Made by a program: the position numbers and the translations under genes | Source of the DNA: Oxytricha trifallax | Lineage: Eukaryota; Ciliophora; Spirotrichea; Sporadotrichida; Oxytrichidae | Reading direction: 5' to 3' | Length of the DNA stretch: 64,000 nucleotides | Assembly (NCBI GenBank): GCA_000711775.1 | Contig: ARYC01017246.1 | Location: forward strand, 62,001 to 126,000 | In this document: positions 63,256 through 64,000 of the stretch, one piece after another | How the letters are laid out: the number at the start of each line of letters is the position of its first letter | Position numbering within the stretch: the first letter of the stretch is position 1 | The notes under the pieces: model-generated | Told to the model about the DNA's origin: nothing | The model's input: only the letters and a program-made list of their open reading frames with translations | Database searches by the model: none

Positions 63256-64000
63256 AGAAAGATAACTGTAAATTATAAGCCTTGCTCCCTTTTATTGGTG
63301 CAATAATATTTATGACATCTTAAAATCAAATTATTTTATTTAAAATAAATATTATAAAATTTGGTATAGTATTGTAACTAAATATTCATGTCTAATTATT
63401 TAAATATTTAATGATGAATATTCGGATTCTTTTGCAAAATTAAATAATTTAATAAAAAAAACTAGTCAATACAAATATAAGAATACTGAGTATTTTATAG
63501 AAATATTTTGTATTTAAATATTTGGAGAATATAGCCAAACTTCATTAAAAAATACGATAATAATAAATAGTATTTATAATAATGAAGTATAGCTTAAATT
63601 TATGTAAACAAATTTCTATGCTTAATAATAAAATCTCCTCTATTGTTTAAAACTAATTTAAATTAAAAAAAATTATTCTTTAATTGTAAAGATTGAAATT
63701 AATAAGTTTCGATAAAATTTAATAATAACATGGAAATTTAAACTACTAGTTTTATTTATTTTATTTTTTAATGCTCAAGATTTTGAGTAATAAATTTCAA
63801 ATTAAGAGAATTTTAATAACTAAATTAAAGGTATTGTTTATATTAAAAATCAATTTTATCAATAATTTAATGATTTTATATTGTATATCAAATCATTTTA
63901 CTATGATTTTTTTCTCAATCATTAATTTAATATTCCATTAAACAAATATTATTTTTTTAAATAATTTTATCCTTAGATATACCTAATAACTTTTAATTTA
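63256..64000. other. AT-rich DNA after D4
   Basis: Apart from the D-family leader next to D4 (TTTACAGTTATCTTTC) nothing is recognisable. Confidence 0.5.

Overview
The window looks like germline (micronuclear) DNA of a spirotrich ciliate close to Oxytricha/Sterkiella. It is extremely A+T-rich. Long reading frames appear only if TAA and TAG are read as glutamine and TGA is the only stop (ciliate code, table 6). It also holds a 4.8-kb transposon whose ends begin with C4A4 telomeric repeats and whose 78-bp inverted repeats, three genes and ANT target match the TBE elements of Oxytricha. All coding coordinates below assume table 6. I found no rRNA, tRNA or CRISPR.

Most genes belong to four multicopy families, named A-D here because I recognise no described family. 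A (plus strand, 364-388 codons) opens with an F-box-like stretch (LIIKLISKLSHEERDLC in A3). B (plus, about 386 codons) has leucine-rich segments. C (minus, 429-448 codons) and D (minus, about 420 codons) are sister families starting MNxxFxxxxKLSxxxR; D is leucine-rich-repeat-like. The families follow a fixed layout: B+ then A+, converging tail to tail on C- or D-, with C/D head to head with the next B or A. Positions 1-30 kb hold seven C copies and three A copies (A1, A7, A2). Positions 30.6-63.3 kb hold four B, four A and five D copies.

C3, C5, C7, D1 and D4 are intact (C1 as far as visible). All B copies are damaged, and every A copy has at least one in-frame TGA, although the frame around the TGA stays open and paired copies keep identical lengths.

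Positions 30,606-45,761 and 50,562-62,706 are diverged tandem copies of one B-A-D-B-A-D block. A TBE element (45,762-50,561) lies exactly at the junction. Its left flank (AAT) matches the empty site in gene D4 and its right flank (ACT) matches the empty site left of unit 1, which points to unequal crossing-over between TBE copies at two sites. The TBE transposase gene is dead: frameshifts, a lost catalytic Asp and a nested fold-back insert. The 22-kDa-type gene is open and the 57-kDa zinc-finger/kinase gene has one A-run frameshift.

Other mobile or structured DNA: three fold-back palindromes (996-2142, 13,463-14,400, 46,829-47,500), a 75-bp-TIR element enclosing a succinyl-CoA ligase alpha-like fragment (2384-3437), a retroposon-like insert with a 12-bp target duplication inside A7, and a GC-rich dispersed repeat at about 21.6 kb and inside D2. 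Several further GC-rich islands could be macronuclear-destined segments or captured gene fragments.
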